Shown here piece by piece: positions 34,967-43,468 of a DNA stretch of 64,000 nt. The DNA lies in the NCBI GenBank assembly GCA_964484485.1, contig CAZAGD010000231.1:1-64000 (forward strand). Reading direction: 5' to 3'. Below the pieces are notes generated by a model, which did not search any database, was not told the origin of the DNA, and was given only the letters and a program-made list of their open reading frames with translations. The stretch is from CAZAGD01 sp964484485. Lineage in GTDB: Bacteria; Desulfobacterota; SM23-61. The position numbers and the translations under genes were made by a program. Each line of letters begins with the position of its first letter. Position 1 is the stretch's first letter.

Positions 34967-36280
34967 TTAGAAACTTTTCCTTGGCTTAGCGCTTTTTTGT
35001 CGCCGATGATGAAGATACGGAGCAGCAATGAAACTGAGCCCTTTTTCGGTAAGGGCCCGCGCGGTTAGATTGACCGACTCATGTTTATCCAAATAATTTC
35101 GTAATAAAGCTGGCATATCTCCCGCAGCTTCAATCTCCTTTTTCTCGCGAAAATAGTCCAAAATATCTGAAGGATGCTCCCGGCTTTGCTCCACCGTGAT
35201 CTCGCCCCCCTCGTGTTTAGCGGCTATATTGGCCACATGGTCGGCCAGGGCTAAAAGCTCCGCTCGACGATTATAGGGCTGGCGGACAATACTTTTCCAG
35301 GTTTCCGTAATATGATGTTCAATACGCACCACGTCTTCAAAACCTAAGGACTTCCGCACTTCCGCAATAATCTCAATAGTTTCATTGTTTACTGAGTTAC
35401 TTAAATTGAAGCCCACTAAGGGGCAAGTGCCATCACTGCGCGTGAAAAGTTTAGCGGCCATTAAAGTCCAAAGGGCTGAATAGGGGTTATCATTGCCCAT
35501 GTAAACGGAAATCTTGAATTCAATATCAATTCCCAATTTATAAAGCAAGTAGCCCAATAAAACTGTACCCGGATTTATATTCAGCACTTGGCGGATTCCG
35601 TATTTAGTATAATAATAAAGAAACTCATCGAGCCATTGCAAAGCATGCTCATTGGGCTGCCCAATTCCCCCAAAGTATCCGGTAATAGTTTCCGGGCCAC
35701 CTAAATGCACATTCGACCCGTCCGTCCCTTTGGTATCGAGGGTTTCTACAAAACTGGCCCCCATGACACGCATGGCCGCGCTAAAAGCAAGAATATCACC
35801 TTGATCAGCTTCCTGTTCTTTCATCTTCCGCACCCTAATAAAACGACCGGGCATTAGTTCCTTCTGAGCTATGGCCTGTTTAGCTTCCTCGATAATCCAA
35901 GGAAAATACTGCGCGGCGCTGATTTCTAAGGTGACGGCAAATTTATCTTTGAAGCGCATCCGGGCTACTCGTTCACCCAAAACCATCCGCCGATATTCCT
36001 CCACACTAATAAATGCTCCTTCATCCCTCTTCTCCATGAGCCATTGCACATCGGCATGATAAGCGGGATTTTCTTTGGCTAAACGGTCCATGAGGCGCTG
36101 CAAATTTCCCGCTTCCGCGGCCTGGGCATTGATTTCCTCGGGCGTACCGTATTTAGCTACAACTTCCAGAAAATCATTGATCACACGCGACTTTGGATCT
36201 AATAAAAGCTGATTGACTGCCTCTAATCTGCTTTGGGCAATGCGCAATCGCTGACGAAGTTCTGCCTTCTTGATTTTCAT
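34967..36280 (-). CDS. Conserved-looking protein of unknown function, 437 aa
   Basis: I do not recognise this protein. The first ~110 residues are helical and charged. The centre looks like a TIM-barrel-type or mutase-like enzyme: SFVETLDTKGTDGSNVHLGG, PETITGYFGGIGQPNEHALQ, VLNINPGTVLLGYLLYKLGI and CPLVGFNLSNSVNNETI. Gly-rich loops and buried His (HLGG, EHHITE) suggest a cofactor or substrate pocket. The tail is basic. AAGGAGG lies 7 nt before the ATG. It converges on the RraA-like gene 30 bp away, so it may act on the same compound, but that is only context. Confidence 0.75.
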   Translation of the reverse strand: MKIKKAELRQRLRIAQSRLEAVNQLLLDPKSRVINDFLEVVAKYGTPEEINAQAAEAGNLQRLMDRLAKENPAYHADVQWLMEKRDEGAFISVEEYRRMVLGERVARMRFKDKFAVTLEISAAQYFPWIIEEAKQAIAQKELMPGRFIRVRKMKEQEADQGDILAFSAAMRVMGASFVETLDTKGTDGSNVHLGGPETITGYFGGIGQPNEHALQWLDEFLYYYTKYGIRQVLNINPGTVLLGYLLYKLGIDIEFKISVYMGNDNPYSALWTLMAAKLFTRSDGTCPLVGFNLSNSVNNETIEIIAEVRKSLGFEDVVRIEHHITETWKSIVRQPYNRRAELLALADHVANIAAKHEGGEITVEQSREHPSDILDYFREKKEIEAAGDMPALLRNYLDKHESVNLTARALTEKGLSFIAAPYLHHRRQKSAKPRKSF

Positions 36281-36337
36281 GAATTTCCTCCTTTTAACAA
36301 ATCAGCAAATAATTTTTTTCTTCTTACTGCGGTTTAT

Positions 36338-36367
36338 AAGCAAATGCTGGTGGAAAAACATTTGCTT
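36338..36367. promoter_or_regulatory. Inverted repeat in the 437-aa gene leader
   Basis: AAGCAAATG (36338-36346) and CATTTGCTT (36359-36367) are perfect 9-bp arms around a 12-nt loop, about 60-90 bp upstream of the 437-aa gene's ATG. No T-run follows, so an operator or leader hairpin is more likely than a terminator. Confidence 0.4.
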
Positions 36368-36454
36368 AAAGTTTTATAATCCATTGTTCAAAAATTCCCC
36401 AGGGAATGTCAAGCAAAAAGTTGGTCAAAGGGTAACTCTTCACTGAAGGTTGGA

Positions 36455-36500
36455 AGCTTTAACTTTTTAAGCTGGAATTTAAAAACTGATCGACGGTCAG
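36455..36500 (+). repeat. Partial copy of the ~85-bp repeat family
   Basis: TTAAGCTGGAATTTAAAAA followed by the full motif ACTGATCGACGGTCAG (36485-36500). It lies upstream of the tetratricopeptide-like gene; a weak TTGCTT/TATAAA pair (36513, 36534) follows. Confidence 0.55.
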
Positions 36501-36559
36501 TGGTCAAAGCTCTTGCTTTTTTCAGTTAGCGGATATAAAATTTTTGCCAAAGAGGATTT

Positions 36560-37558
36560 ATGGAAAACAATAATTTGGCCCCCCGAGAAAAAGATCGCCG
36601 CATAGTGGAGCTGGTGCAAAGCTTTCTTTTGGCCATAAAGTCCTTCCGTAACCTATACCAGCAGTATAAAAATAAATCCCTTCATTTTGCCGATATGGTC
36701 AAGTTTGTGGACGACCGGGGACAAAGCATCCTCTTTCGTCTGAAAGAACTTTCGCGCATTTTATATCGCCAAAATTCCTCCCATATTTCTGAAAGAGAAC
36801 AGCTGTTTGATTTATTAATTGGCTCGATTTTTCACCTGGCGATGAAGATGCGGGAAGACCTTTACCAATTAGAATTTTATGGACCAAAATATTTAGCTTT
36901 TTTGGAGAGAAAAAGCCCTACCGCTTCTCAAAAGAAACTAATTGGCCGCTTTGAAGACATTATCTCTTATGCCGAATCAGCTTTGCAAAAAGAAATAGAG
37001 GAAATAAACCAGTTATTGGAAAACCTCATTGAGCAATTTCCAGAATTTATCTTTTTATATCGAGAAAACGGCTTGCTTCTCCGTTTCTTATTGGAAGAAA
37101 CAAATTTAGTGGAAGATGCTTTAGGGAAAAATGCCTTGAGTACTCTATGCAAACATCTTTATGGCCCCGCGGAATTCAAACCCTACTTCCTCGCCGGCGA
37201 ATCATATTTCCAAGGGGGTTTTTATCAGAAAGCTCTGCAGGCTTTTGCCAAAGCCTTAGAAAAAAAACCGGGGGACGAAAATATCCAATTTAAAATTTAT
37301 CTCTCCCAAGGCATGGATCAATTTTATTCTTTTGCTCCCCAGGCGGCTCTAAAGTCTTTTGAAAAGTGTTTATCCCTGGCTGGAAAAATTTCTTTCTCCG
37401 AAAGCTATAGGAACATGATTAAAAAAGCATGCTTAAAAATCCGGGAAGAATTTCCTGGACGCAGGAAGAACGATCAACACCGTGACTTAGTCAAGAAAGC
37501 GCAGGATCTTTTGCATAAATTAGATAAAATACCCACTCCGCCACCCCCACCCCTTTAG
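36560..37558 (+). CDS. Helical repeat protein, probable TPR, unknown function
   Basis: 332 residues, all-helical. The N-terminal two-thirds (FLLAIKSFRNLYQQYKN, SAESALQKEIEEINQLL and on) look like a coiled helical bundle. Residues ~215-300 hold TPR-like units: FLAGESYFQGGFYQKALQAF followed by AKALEKKPGDENIQFKIYLS and a second unit with LKSFEKCLSLAGK. No signal peptide or catalytic motif is seen. The C-terminus ends in a Pro run (TPPPPPL). Likely a protein-protein interaction scaffold. It overlaps the convergent PP-loop gene by 4 nt. Confidence 0.75.
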   Translation: MENNNLAPREKDRRIVELVQSFLLAIKSFRNLYQQYKNKSLHFADMVKFVDDRGQSILFRLKELSRILYRQNSSHISEREQLFDLLIGSIFHLAMKMREDLYQLEFYGPKYLAFLERKSPTASQKKLIGRFEDIISYAESALQKEIEEINQLLENLIEQFPEFIFLYRENGLLLRFLLEETNLVEDALGKNALSTLCKHLYGPAEFKPYFLAGESYFQGGFYQKALQAFAKALEKKPGDENIQFKIYLSQGMDQFYSFAPQAALKSFEKCLSLAGKISFSESYRNMIKKACLKIREEFPGRRKNDQHRDLVKKAQDLLHKLDKIPTPPPPPL

Positions 37559-38562
37559 GATCGCCAAGGGTCAATCTCTTCATCTTGGGCTGGTTTAACA
37601 ATTAAACAACTCCTTAAGTTTCCCAAATCCGCCCCATAAACTACTTCTACCTGCGGCAGAGCTCGGGCTTTGCTATAGCGAGCAATTATTGCTGCCGCCA
37701 GGTACAAATCTTTTTCCCCAATTTCCCCCCGCACCAAGCCCAAAGGGCCAGGAATTCCTTGCAATTTTAGAATAAGGTCTCCCTCTTGTCTTAAATTTAA
37801 TAATTTTTCGTTTTCCCCTTCTCTTCTGCTCACTACTAACCGCGCTCCGGCGGGCAGCCGAAAATGTCTGCCGACCATGAGCAAGAGCAAATCATGCTTA
37901 GAAATCTCAGCTTGCGTGGCAAAATATCTTTGGAAGCGTTTAGCCAACACTGGATCGGTTAAATAACAACCCCCAGCTGGCGTGGGAAAATTTTGTATAC
38001 CCATTTCCGCGGCCAATTCTAATTGCGGTTTACGACTGCGGCCACTTAGGGCCAGCAACTTTTCTCGATCTACTAAACCCATTAACTCCGGTCGGGTGGG
38101 TTTTAAATTTTTAGCGCATAGGGGGCGGAGCAGAATCCCCTCTGTCCCCGAATCACGCTCCACAATCCGTAAAGCATCTCTCCGTTGGGACATGGGGCGT
38201 TGACCTAAAACTTCTCCTGATATTAAAAACTCACCGCCTTCAGCTTCCATAATTTTTTTGGCTTGAGAAAAAAGAAAAATCTTACAGTCGATACAAGGAT
38301 TAAAATTCTTTCCGAATCCATAGCGGGGGTGACGTAAAATCTGAATAAATTCTTCGCTGACATCAAGGATCCTGGCCGAAATTCCGTATAAGCAGTGCCA
38401 TTTTTCCACTTGCTCAGCTTCCCGCCCTTTGTGTTGGTAACCAAAAAAAGGAGTGATAAAATGAAGGCCCACGACTTCAATGCCCTGATCCATGATTAAA
38501 CGAGTAGCCAGAATACTATCTAACCCTCCGGAGAGGAGGGAAAAAGCTCTCTTTTTAGACAT
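37555..38562 (-). CDS. PP-loop tRNA-thiolation-type ATPase
   Basis: 335 residues. The adenylating PP-loop SGGLDS is at residues 11-16. Cys90 and Cys93 (NPCIDCK) and a later Cys in GGCYLTDP are candidates for a sulfur relay or metal site. The layout resembles ThiI/MnmA-like sulfurtransferases and the PP-loop proteins in anaerobes that carry a DUF814-like C-terminal part (about 230-330). Probably modifies tRNA with sulfur, but the target nucleotide cannot be read. AAAGGATTA lies just before the ATG; pcm is upstream on the same strand, 27 bp away. Confidence 0.8.
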   Translation of the reverse strand: MSKKRAFSLLSGGLDSILATRLIMDQGIEVVGLHFITPFFGYQHKGREAEQVEKWHCLYGISARILDVSEEFIQILRHPRYGFGKNFNPCIDCKIFLFSQAKKIMEAEGGEFLISGEVLGQRPMSQRRDALRIVERDSGTEGILLRPLCAKNLKPTRPELMGLVDREKLLALSGRSRKPQLELAAEMGIQNFPTPAGGCYLTDPVLAKRFQRYFATQAEISKHDLLLLMVGRHFRLPAGARLVVSRREGENEKLLNLRQEGDLILKLQGIPGPLGLVRGEIGEKDLYLAAAIIARYSKARALPQVEVVYGADLGNLRSCLIVKPAQDEEIDPWRS

Positions 38563-38588
38563 TAATCCTTTTCCCAGAATTTATCCCC

Positions 38589-39236
38589 TTATTCTTCTTT
38601 CCATCCGTATTCACCCAAAAGGGGAACAAATACGCAACCGGTGATATCTTCTTCTTGGTAGTTTTTTCCCCGCCGCATAACTTTGTAAAGGGTTTGTGTA
38701 TACCTGGGACCAACGGGAATAACCAAACGGCCACCATCGGCCAGTTGGGCGAGTAGAGTTTGGGGAATTTCCGGGGCACCAGCCGTGACTATAATTCCAT
38801 CAAAAGGAGCCTTTTCCGGCCACCCTTTAGTACCATCTCCTATCTTAAAAAAAATATTTTCATATCCCAGGCTTTGCAAGGTGCTTTGGGCTCTTTCGAG
38901 CAGCGCCGGAATTCTTTCTATGGTGCAGACTTCTTTAGCCAGTTCTGCCAAAATAGCTGTTTGGTAACCCGAGCCTGTACCAATCTCCAATACCCTCTCT
39001 TCCCCCTTCAGTTCCAAAGATTGCGTCATCACGGCCACCATATAGGGCTGTGAAATAGTTTGCCCTTCCCCGATAGGTAAGGGGCGGTCTTCATAAGCTG
39101 CCCCCCGGTGGGCTTCGGGAACGAAGGTATGCCGGGGAACCTTACTCATCGCCTCCAGAACTCGACCATCGCGAATCCCTCGCCGTTTTAACTGTTCTTC
39201 CACCATGGCCAATCGTTCTTTTGCAAAATCGCGCAT
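38589..39236 (-). CDS. pcm: Protein-L-isoaspartate O-methyltransferase
   Basis: Repairs damaged aspartyl residues by methylating L-isoaspartate with S-adenosylmethionine. 215 residues, full length. VEEQLKRRGIRDGRVLEAM and VPRHTFVPEAHRGAAYEDRP lead to the SAM loop VLEIGTGSGYQTAILAELA; QTISQPYMVA is the substrate-site signature, and FDGIIVTAGAPEIP follows. It precedes the PP-loop gene by 27 bp. Confidence 0.96.
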   Translation of the reverse strand: MRDFAKERLAMVEEQLKRRGIRDGRVLEAMSKVPRHTFVPEAHRGAAYEDRPLPIGEGQTISQPYMVAVMTQSLELKGEERVLEIGTGSGYQTAILAELAKEVCTIERIPALLERAQSTLQSLGYENIFFKIGDGTKGWPEKAPFDGIIVTAGAPEIPQTLLAQLADGGRLVIPVGPRYTQTLYKVMRRGKNYQEEDITGCVFVPLLGEYGWKEE

Positions 39237-39306
39237 GGTTGCTTGTCAAAAGTAGGGAGGCCTCTCTTCCGCTAAAGACTAATTAGCCCACTCTAAATTC
39301 CCTAAC

Positions 39307-40515
39307 TTAGGCGCCAAACTTAGTTAATCTGCGCGCATGGGCCAAGGCCAAAGGCATGAGGTGCAAAGAAGATAGCTTCCCCAAGGCCCCGCGCAGACAA
39401 TTTATCTCGTCAAATTTTTTAACCTCATCAACCAACGCCCAGGGAGAATGTAATAAAACAGGCACAGGATGCCAGCTGTGACTACGCAATTTGGCGGGAG
39501 TAGCATGGTCTCCAGTAACCACTAAAACATCGGGGTTAAGAGCCCGGACACGCGGAATAAATTGATCCACCTCTTCGATCACGGCTACTTTGCCATTAAA
39601 GTCACCATCTTCTCCCCGCGAATCTGTTTCTTTAATGTGCAAGAAAAAAAAGTCATAATCAGCAAAATTCTCTTCCAGAGCTTTGAACTCTTCTTCATGA
39701 CTGCGGACATTTTCCAAAACACTCATGCCCACCAAACGACTTATTCCCCGATACATTGGATATACAGCGACGGCCAAAGCCTGCAAACCGTACCTTTCTT
39801 TAAAAGAAGGGTACTGCGTATGCTTGGCAAATCCCCGCAAGAGGATCATGTTGGCCTTTGACTCCTCCGCCAATATTTGCCGGCTTTGGCGCACTATTTC
39901 TTTAACTAAAGATGCCGTCCTCTCCGCGGCCGGAATTAGAGCCTTAGGTTCTAAAGGGGCCACGCCCTCTCTTTCCGGATCCGTATCTTCAATTTCTCCC
40001 TGCAACCCTTCTCCGCGCAAAATTAACACGGCCCGGTGTTCTTTGACCGGGGCTAAAATGATTTCTACCTCCTCGGGTAAACGCAAACTGTCTTGCAATT
40101 TTTGGCAAATGCGGGCGTTTATTTCTGTAGAAATTCTTCCTGCCCTTCGGTCTACGACTTTGCCCTCTTTATCCACTGTAGCAAAATTCACCCGGGCCAC
40201 CACATCCTTTTCAGTAAGGGGAAAATCTATTCCCGTGGCTTCTAAAATCCCTCGGCCGATATTATATTGAATGGGATCATAGCCAAATAAGGCAAAATGA
40301 GCTGGCCCACTCCCGGGGGTAATTCCAGGAGAAACAGGCTCCAGCAGGCCACAAGACGAATCAGCAGCCAATTGATCAAGATTGGGCTTATGCGCTACCT
40401 GCAACTCCGTACCTCCGCCTGGTTGCATCTGGATACCTCCCAACCCGTCCAGAATAATAAAAACAATCTTCGAAGAAGCCGGCACCACCAAATCGGTGAT
40501 CAGGTGAGGATGCAT
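39307..40515 (-). CDS. apgM: 2,3-bisphosphoglycerate-independent phosphoglycerate mutase, archaeal type
   Basis: Interconverts 3- and 2-phosphoglycerate in glycolysis and gluconeogenesis. 402 residues, alkaline-phosphatase superfamily. Metal-binding Asp23 (VFIILDGLGG), the catalytic Ser69 in TPGSGPAHFALFGYDP, and C-terminal VVTGDHATPAKLRSHSWHPV with metal-binding Asp and His are all present. This ApgM type is common in archaea and in anaerobic bacteria. TCCTCCTCGG complements a GAGGAGGA ribosome site just before the ATG. Confidence 0.95.
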   Translation of the reverse strand: MHPHLITDLVVPASSKIVFIILDGLGGIQMQPGGGTELQVAHKPNLDQLAADSSCGLLEPVSPGITPGSGPAHFALFGYDPIQYNIGRGILEATGIDFPLTEKDVVARVNFATVDKEGKVVDRRAGRISTEINARICQKLQDSLRLPEEVEIILAPVKEHRAVLILRGEGLQGEIEDTDPEREGVAPLEPKALIPAAERTASLVKEIVRQSRQILAEESKANMILLRGFAKHTQYPSFKERYGLQALAVAVYPMYRGISRLVGMSVLENVRSHEEEFKALEENFADYDFFFLHIKETDSRGEDGDFNGKVAVIEEVDQFIPRVRALNPDVLVVTGDHATPAKLRSHSWHPVPVLLHSPWALVDEVKKFDEINCLRGALGKLSSLHLMPLALAHARRLTKFGA

Positions 40516-40649
40516 ATTTTTCCTCCTCGGGATTTTGATCTCTTAAAGAATATAAACTACCACTACGATATAGGAGAAATTAAATTAGTCCTTTCCCCCG
40601 GCAGAATTTAAATTCCCCTAATTCTCCTCTTTTGCTTAGCCCGCTCTTT

Positions 40650-40772
40650 TTACTCTTTGGCTGCTTCCGTCATTTGGGCAGCAGCTAAAGCTTTTCTTCT
40701 CTCTTTACGCCTTTTCGCCCGCAAACGAATCCAGTGTCTTTTCCGTTTGTGTTTACTTTTGGAAGTGGCCAA
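40650..40772 (-). CDS. 40-residue very basic protein, possibly ribosome-associated
   Basis: Begins at TTG 40772 with AAAGGGGG 6 nt upstream and has its own consensus-like promoter (40803-40831). The sequence is almost half Lys/Arg: SKSKHKRKRHWIRLRAKRRK then ERRKALAAAQMTEAAKE. Size and composition match the small ribosomal or ribosome-associated peptides (bTHX or COX24-like class), but I do not recognise it as a named protein. It lies upstream of apgM on the same strand, 134 bp away, and divergently from the methyltransferase gene. Confidence 0.7.
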   Translation of the reverse strand: MATSKSKHKRKRHWIRLRAKRRKERRKALAAAQMTEAAKE

Positions 40773-40802
40773 AAATTTCCCCCTTTCTATGCTTTTTAAG
40801 AT

Positions 40803-40831
40803 AGAATATAGAAAAATTTACTTTTTATCAA
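40803..40831 (-). promoter_or_regulatory. Promoter of the small basic protein gene
   Basis: Minus-strand TTGATA (40826-40831), 17-bp spacer, TATTCT (40803-40808), about 30 bp ahead of the TTG start. It supports the small gene being real. Confidence 0.65.
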
Positions 40832-40855
40832 CACCCAAAAAGGGAAACCATCTTT

Positions 40856-42028
40856 ATGGGGCGTTTAGTAATTTCAGCCAAGGGGCTGGCCTGGTTACGC
40901 AAAGGACACCCCTGGGTTTATCGGGATGATTTGGAAAAAATAGAGGACGCCTCTCCCGGAAATATTGCAATTCTGGAAGATAAAAAAGGGCGATTTTTAG
41001 CGCAAGGGTTTTATAGTGCTCAATCTAAGATTGCCTTTCGGTTGATCACCTACAGTGCCGAACAGATTAATGCCCAATTTTGGAAAAGAAGGATCCAAGA
41101 GGCTTATCTATTTCGAAAAGAAAGGGGTGTATTAGAACAAACTAATGCTTACCGGCTAATTTATGGCGAAGCCGATGGTATCCCTTCTTTAATTGTTGAT
41201 CGTTATGATAATCATTTTGTCTTGCAGACCCTGAGTTTGGCGGCAGATAATTTATTAGCTATTTTTACCCAGGCTCTGCACGATTTATTCTCTCCTGCTT
41301 CGATCACCCTTAGAAATGACTTGCATGTGCGCGCTTTAGAAGGATTACCCTTGGAGAAAAGAGTTCTGTGGGGGAATTTGCCCGCGCGCGTAAAAATCTT
41401 TGAAGGAAAGCTTGCTTTTTGGGTTGATTTATATCAAGGGCAGAAAACAGGAGCTTTTCTGGACCAAAGAGAGAACCGCCTGCTGGCTGCGCAGCTTCTC
41501 CAGGGAAATATTCTGGATGCTTTTTGTTACCAAGGATGGTTTGCTCTCCAAGTAGCCAAAAATTCGACGCAGGTTATAGGCGTGGACTCTTCTGCCGAAG
41601 CTCTGGAATTAGCCAAAGAAAATGCCCTCCTTAACGGAATAAGCAATGTGGAGTTGGTAAAAGATAATGTTTTTGATTTTTTGAAAGTAGCGAAAAAGAA
41701 AGAAAAAAATTTTCAAGGGATTATTCTCGATCCACCGGCCTTTGCTAAAAGTAAAGAAGACTTGCCTACAGCTTCGCGGGGCTATAAAGAAATAAACCTC
41801 CGGGCCCTGTACCTTCTCTGCCCCGGAGGAATTCTCGTTACTTCCTCTTGCTCATACAACCTGTTAGAAACGAGGTTCTTGGAAATCTTGAGAGAATGCG
41901 CTCGGGACACCGGAACAACTTTGAAAATCCTTTATAAAACAGGGCAAAGCGCCGATCATCCAGTGCTCTTAAATTTTCCCGAGAGCAGTTATTTAAAATG
42001 CTTTTTCTTAGAAAAAATAAATTTTTAG
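40856..42028 (+). CDS. RlmI/RlmK-like 23S rRNA methyltransferase
   Basis: 390 residues of the class I SAM-dependent cytosine-5 methyltransferase family. An N-terminal PUA domain (GRLVISAKGLAWLRKGHPWV) binds RNA. RLIYGEADGIPSLIVDRYDN and GQKTGAFLDQRENR are RlmI marks. The catalytic domain (about 200-385) has NILDAFCYQGWFALQVA and VIGVDSSAEALELAKENA, then LDPPAFAKSK and LVTSSCSYNL, which hold the two catalytic cysteine positions. It modifies a 23S rRNA cytosine; the site cannot be read. Its 3' end runs into a repeat-like element. Confidence 0.9.
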   Translation: MGRLVISAKGLAWLRKGHPWVYRDDLEKIEDASPGNIAILEDKKGRFLAQGFYSAQSKIAFRLITYSAEQINAQFWKRRIQEAYLFRKERGVLEQTNAYRLIYGEADGIPSLIVDRYDNHFVLQTLSLAADNLLAIFTQALHDLFSPASITLRNDLHVRALEGLPLEKRVLWGNLPARVKIFEGKLAFWVDLYQGQKTGAFLDQRENRLLAAQLLQGNILDAFCYQGWFALQVAKNSTQVIGVDSSAEALELAKENALLNGISNVELVKDNVFDFLKVAKKKEKNFQGIILDPPAFAKSKEDLPTASRGYKEINLRALYLLCPGGILVTSSCSYNLLETRFLEILRECARDTGTTLKILYKTGQSADHPVLLNFPESSYLKCFFLEKINF

Positions 42029-42032
42029 TTTC

Positions 42033-42353
42033 CTCACCCTAACCATCTCCCCACGCCTGAGACTATGTCGCCATGGGGAGAAAGGGATAGAAGCAGGCCA
42101 GAGGCAGGCCAGAGGCAGGCATGAATGAAGAAGCATCGGCGGGAAAAGAAGATGATCAAAATCGACTAACGATTTTCCGCAAAGGGCTGGCGGATAGTTA
42201 AACCGAGCAGCTTGACGAAGCTTCTGAATCCGCCCGTACCTATGGAAGAACCACTGCCTCATGATTCTGAATGAATGCCTGCCTCTGGCCTGCCTCGAGT
42301 CCCTTCACTAAATAATTATGACATAGTCTCGCCTGGAGGGAGGGAAGGGTGAG
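42033..42353. repeat. 321-bp element with long imperfect inverted ends
   Basis: The left end CTCACCCT...CGCCTGAGACTATGTCGCC and the right end GACATAGTCTCGCC...AGGGTGAG are inverted copies. Further in, AGGCAGGCCAGAGGCAGGC (42102-42120) is a perfect inverted copy of 42277-42295, extended by ATGAATGA-like bases. The centre holds AAAATCG ACTAA CGATTTT. It fills the gap between the methyltransferase and the Old-Yellow-Enzyme gene; no flanking target duplication was seen. MITE-like or a structured RNA. Confidence 0.7.
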
Positions 42354-42415
42354 TGGAGTAAGTGTAAATATGTTAATAAAAAATTTGTTAGATTTGGAAA
42401 AGGAGTAAAGAGAAT

Positions 42416-43453
42416 ATGGCTCACCTTTTTTCCCCTTTAGTTTGCCGGGGAATAGAAATTAAAAATCGCCTAGTCTTCGCCCCCGTAGTGACCAATTTCG
42501 GTCTCCGCTCTTCCAAGGCTCTAAATTTTTTTCGGGAACGTGCCCGCGGAGGAGCAGGTCTAATCATCGTTCATGGTACGCCTGTAGATTTTTTCTTGAA
42601 GGCAGAAGCTGCAGAAATTCTTGTTCCTTTGGTGGCTAAAGTCCATGAAGAAGGCGCCAAAATTGTTATGCAATTGTGGCATGGAAACGAACTAAACGGT
42701 CAGGCCGTAGCCCCTTCTCCTCGATGGAAATACCGCGAAATAACCAAAGGGGAAATTAAAACTGTGATCCAAAAATTTACTCAAGCCGTGGAAATATGTC
42801 AGCAGGCTGGCTTTGATGGAGCTGAAGTCCACGGGGCTCACGGCTATTTCATTAACCAGTTTTTTTCTCCTTTGACGAACCAACGTCAAGACGAATACGG
42901 AGGAACTGTAGAAAAACGTTTACGCCTAGCTAAAGAGTTGATCAAGACTATGCGGCAAGCGGCAGGGGAAAAATTTCTCCTCCTTTATCGGCATAGCGCC
43001 ATTGATGGCCTTCCCAGCGGTACTACCATAGAAGATAGTATTCTTTTGGCGCAGACTCTGGAAGCATATGGCTTGGATATATTTGATGTCTCCGCTGGTT
43101 TTGGGGCCGAGTCAGCCCTTTCTATCCCCGATGCTTCCGCCCCTTTGGCTACCCATGCTCATTTAGCTGCCCAAATTAAGGCTCATATTTCCATCCCGGT
43201 AATTGCCGTGGGCAGAATGCACTCGCCGGAAGTGGCCGAAAAAGTTTTAGCCGCAGGAAAGGCCGATTTAATTGCCTTAGCCAGGCAACTCTTAGCCGAT
43301 CCTTATTGGCCAGAAAAAGTGCGGACTAAAAAAGAGAAGGAAATAAATTTTTGTCATTACTGTAACATTTGTACAGAAGAAATGCGTGCTGGTCGCCCTA
43401 TCTTCTGCCCGCAAAATCCGCGTTTAGGGAAAGAAGATCAGCCGGGTGATTAA
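42416..43453 (+). CDS. Old Yellow Enzyme-family FMN oxidoreductase, single domain
   Basis: 345 residues, an FMN TIM barrel related to 2,4-dienoyl-CoA reductase. CRGIEIKNRLVFAPV is at the start; HGAHGYFINQFFSPLTNQRQ is the substrate-binding His signature, followed by DEYGG; GRMHSPEVAEKVLAAGKADL is the FMN phosphate site. The end has a Cys cluster (FCHYCNICTEEMRAGRPIFC) that in longer relatives binds 4Fe-4S, but the FAD/NAD domains are absent. Electrons must come from elsewhere. The molybdopterin oxidoreductase gene starts 15 bp downstream, so the two are likely a reductase pair. AAAGGAG precedes the ATG. Confidence 0.9.
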   Translation: MAHLFSPLVCRGIEIKNRLVFAPVVTNFGLRSSKALNFFRERARGGAGLIIVHGTPVDFFLKAEAAEILVPLVAKVHEEGAKIVMQLWHGNELNGQAVAPSPRWKYREITKGEIKTVIQKFTQAVEICQQAGFDGAEVHGAHGYFINQFFSPLTNQRQDEYGGTVEKRLRLAKELIKTMRQAAGEKFLLLYRHSAIDGLPSGTTIEDSILLAQTLEAYGLDIFDVSAGFGAESALSIPDASAPLATHAHLAAQIKAHISIPVIAVGRMHSPEVAEKVLAAGKADLIALARQLLADPYWPEKVRTKKEKEINFCHYCNICTEEMRAGRPIFCPQNPRLGKEDQPGD

Positions 43454-43468
43454 AGAAAGGAGATTTTG

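Noticed and set aside
42008..42262. 84-residue minus-strand reading frame across the 321-bp element
   Set aside because: It lies almost wholly within the inverted-repeat element, has a low-complexity composition and no ribosome site; the repeat explains it better.
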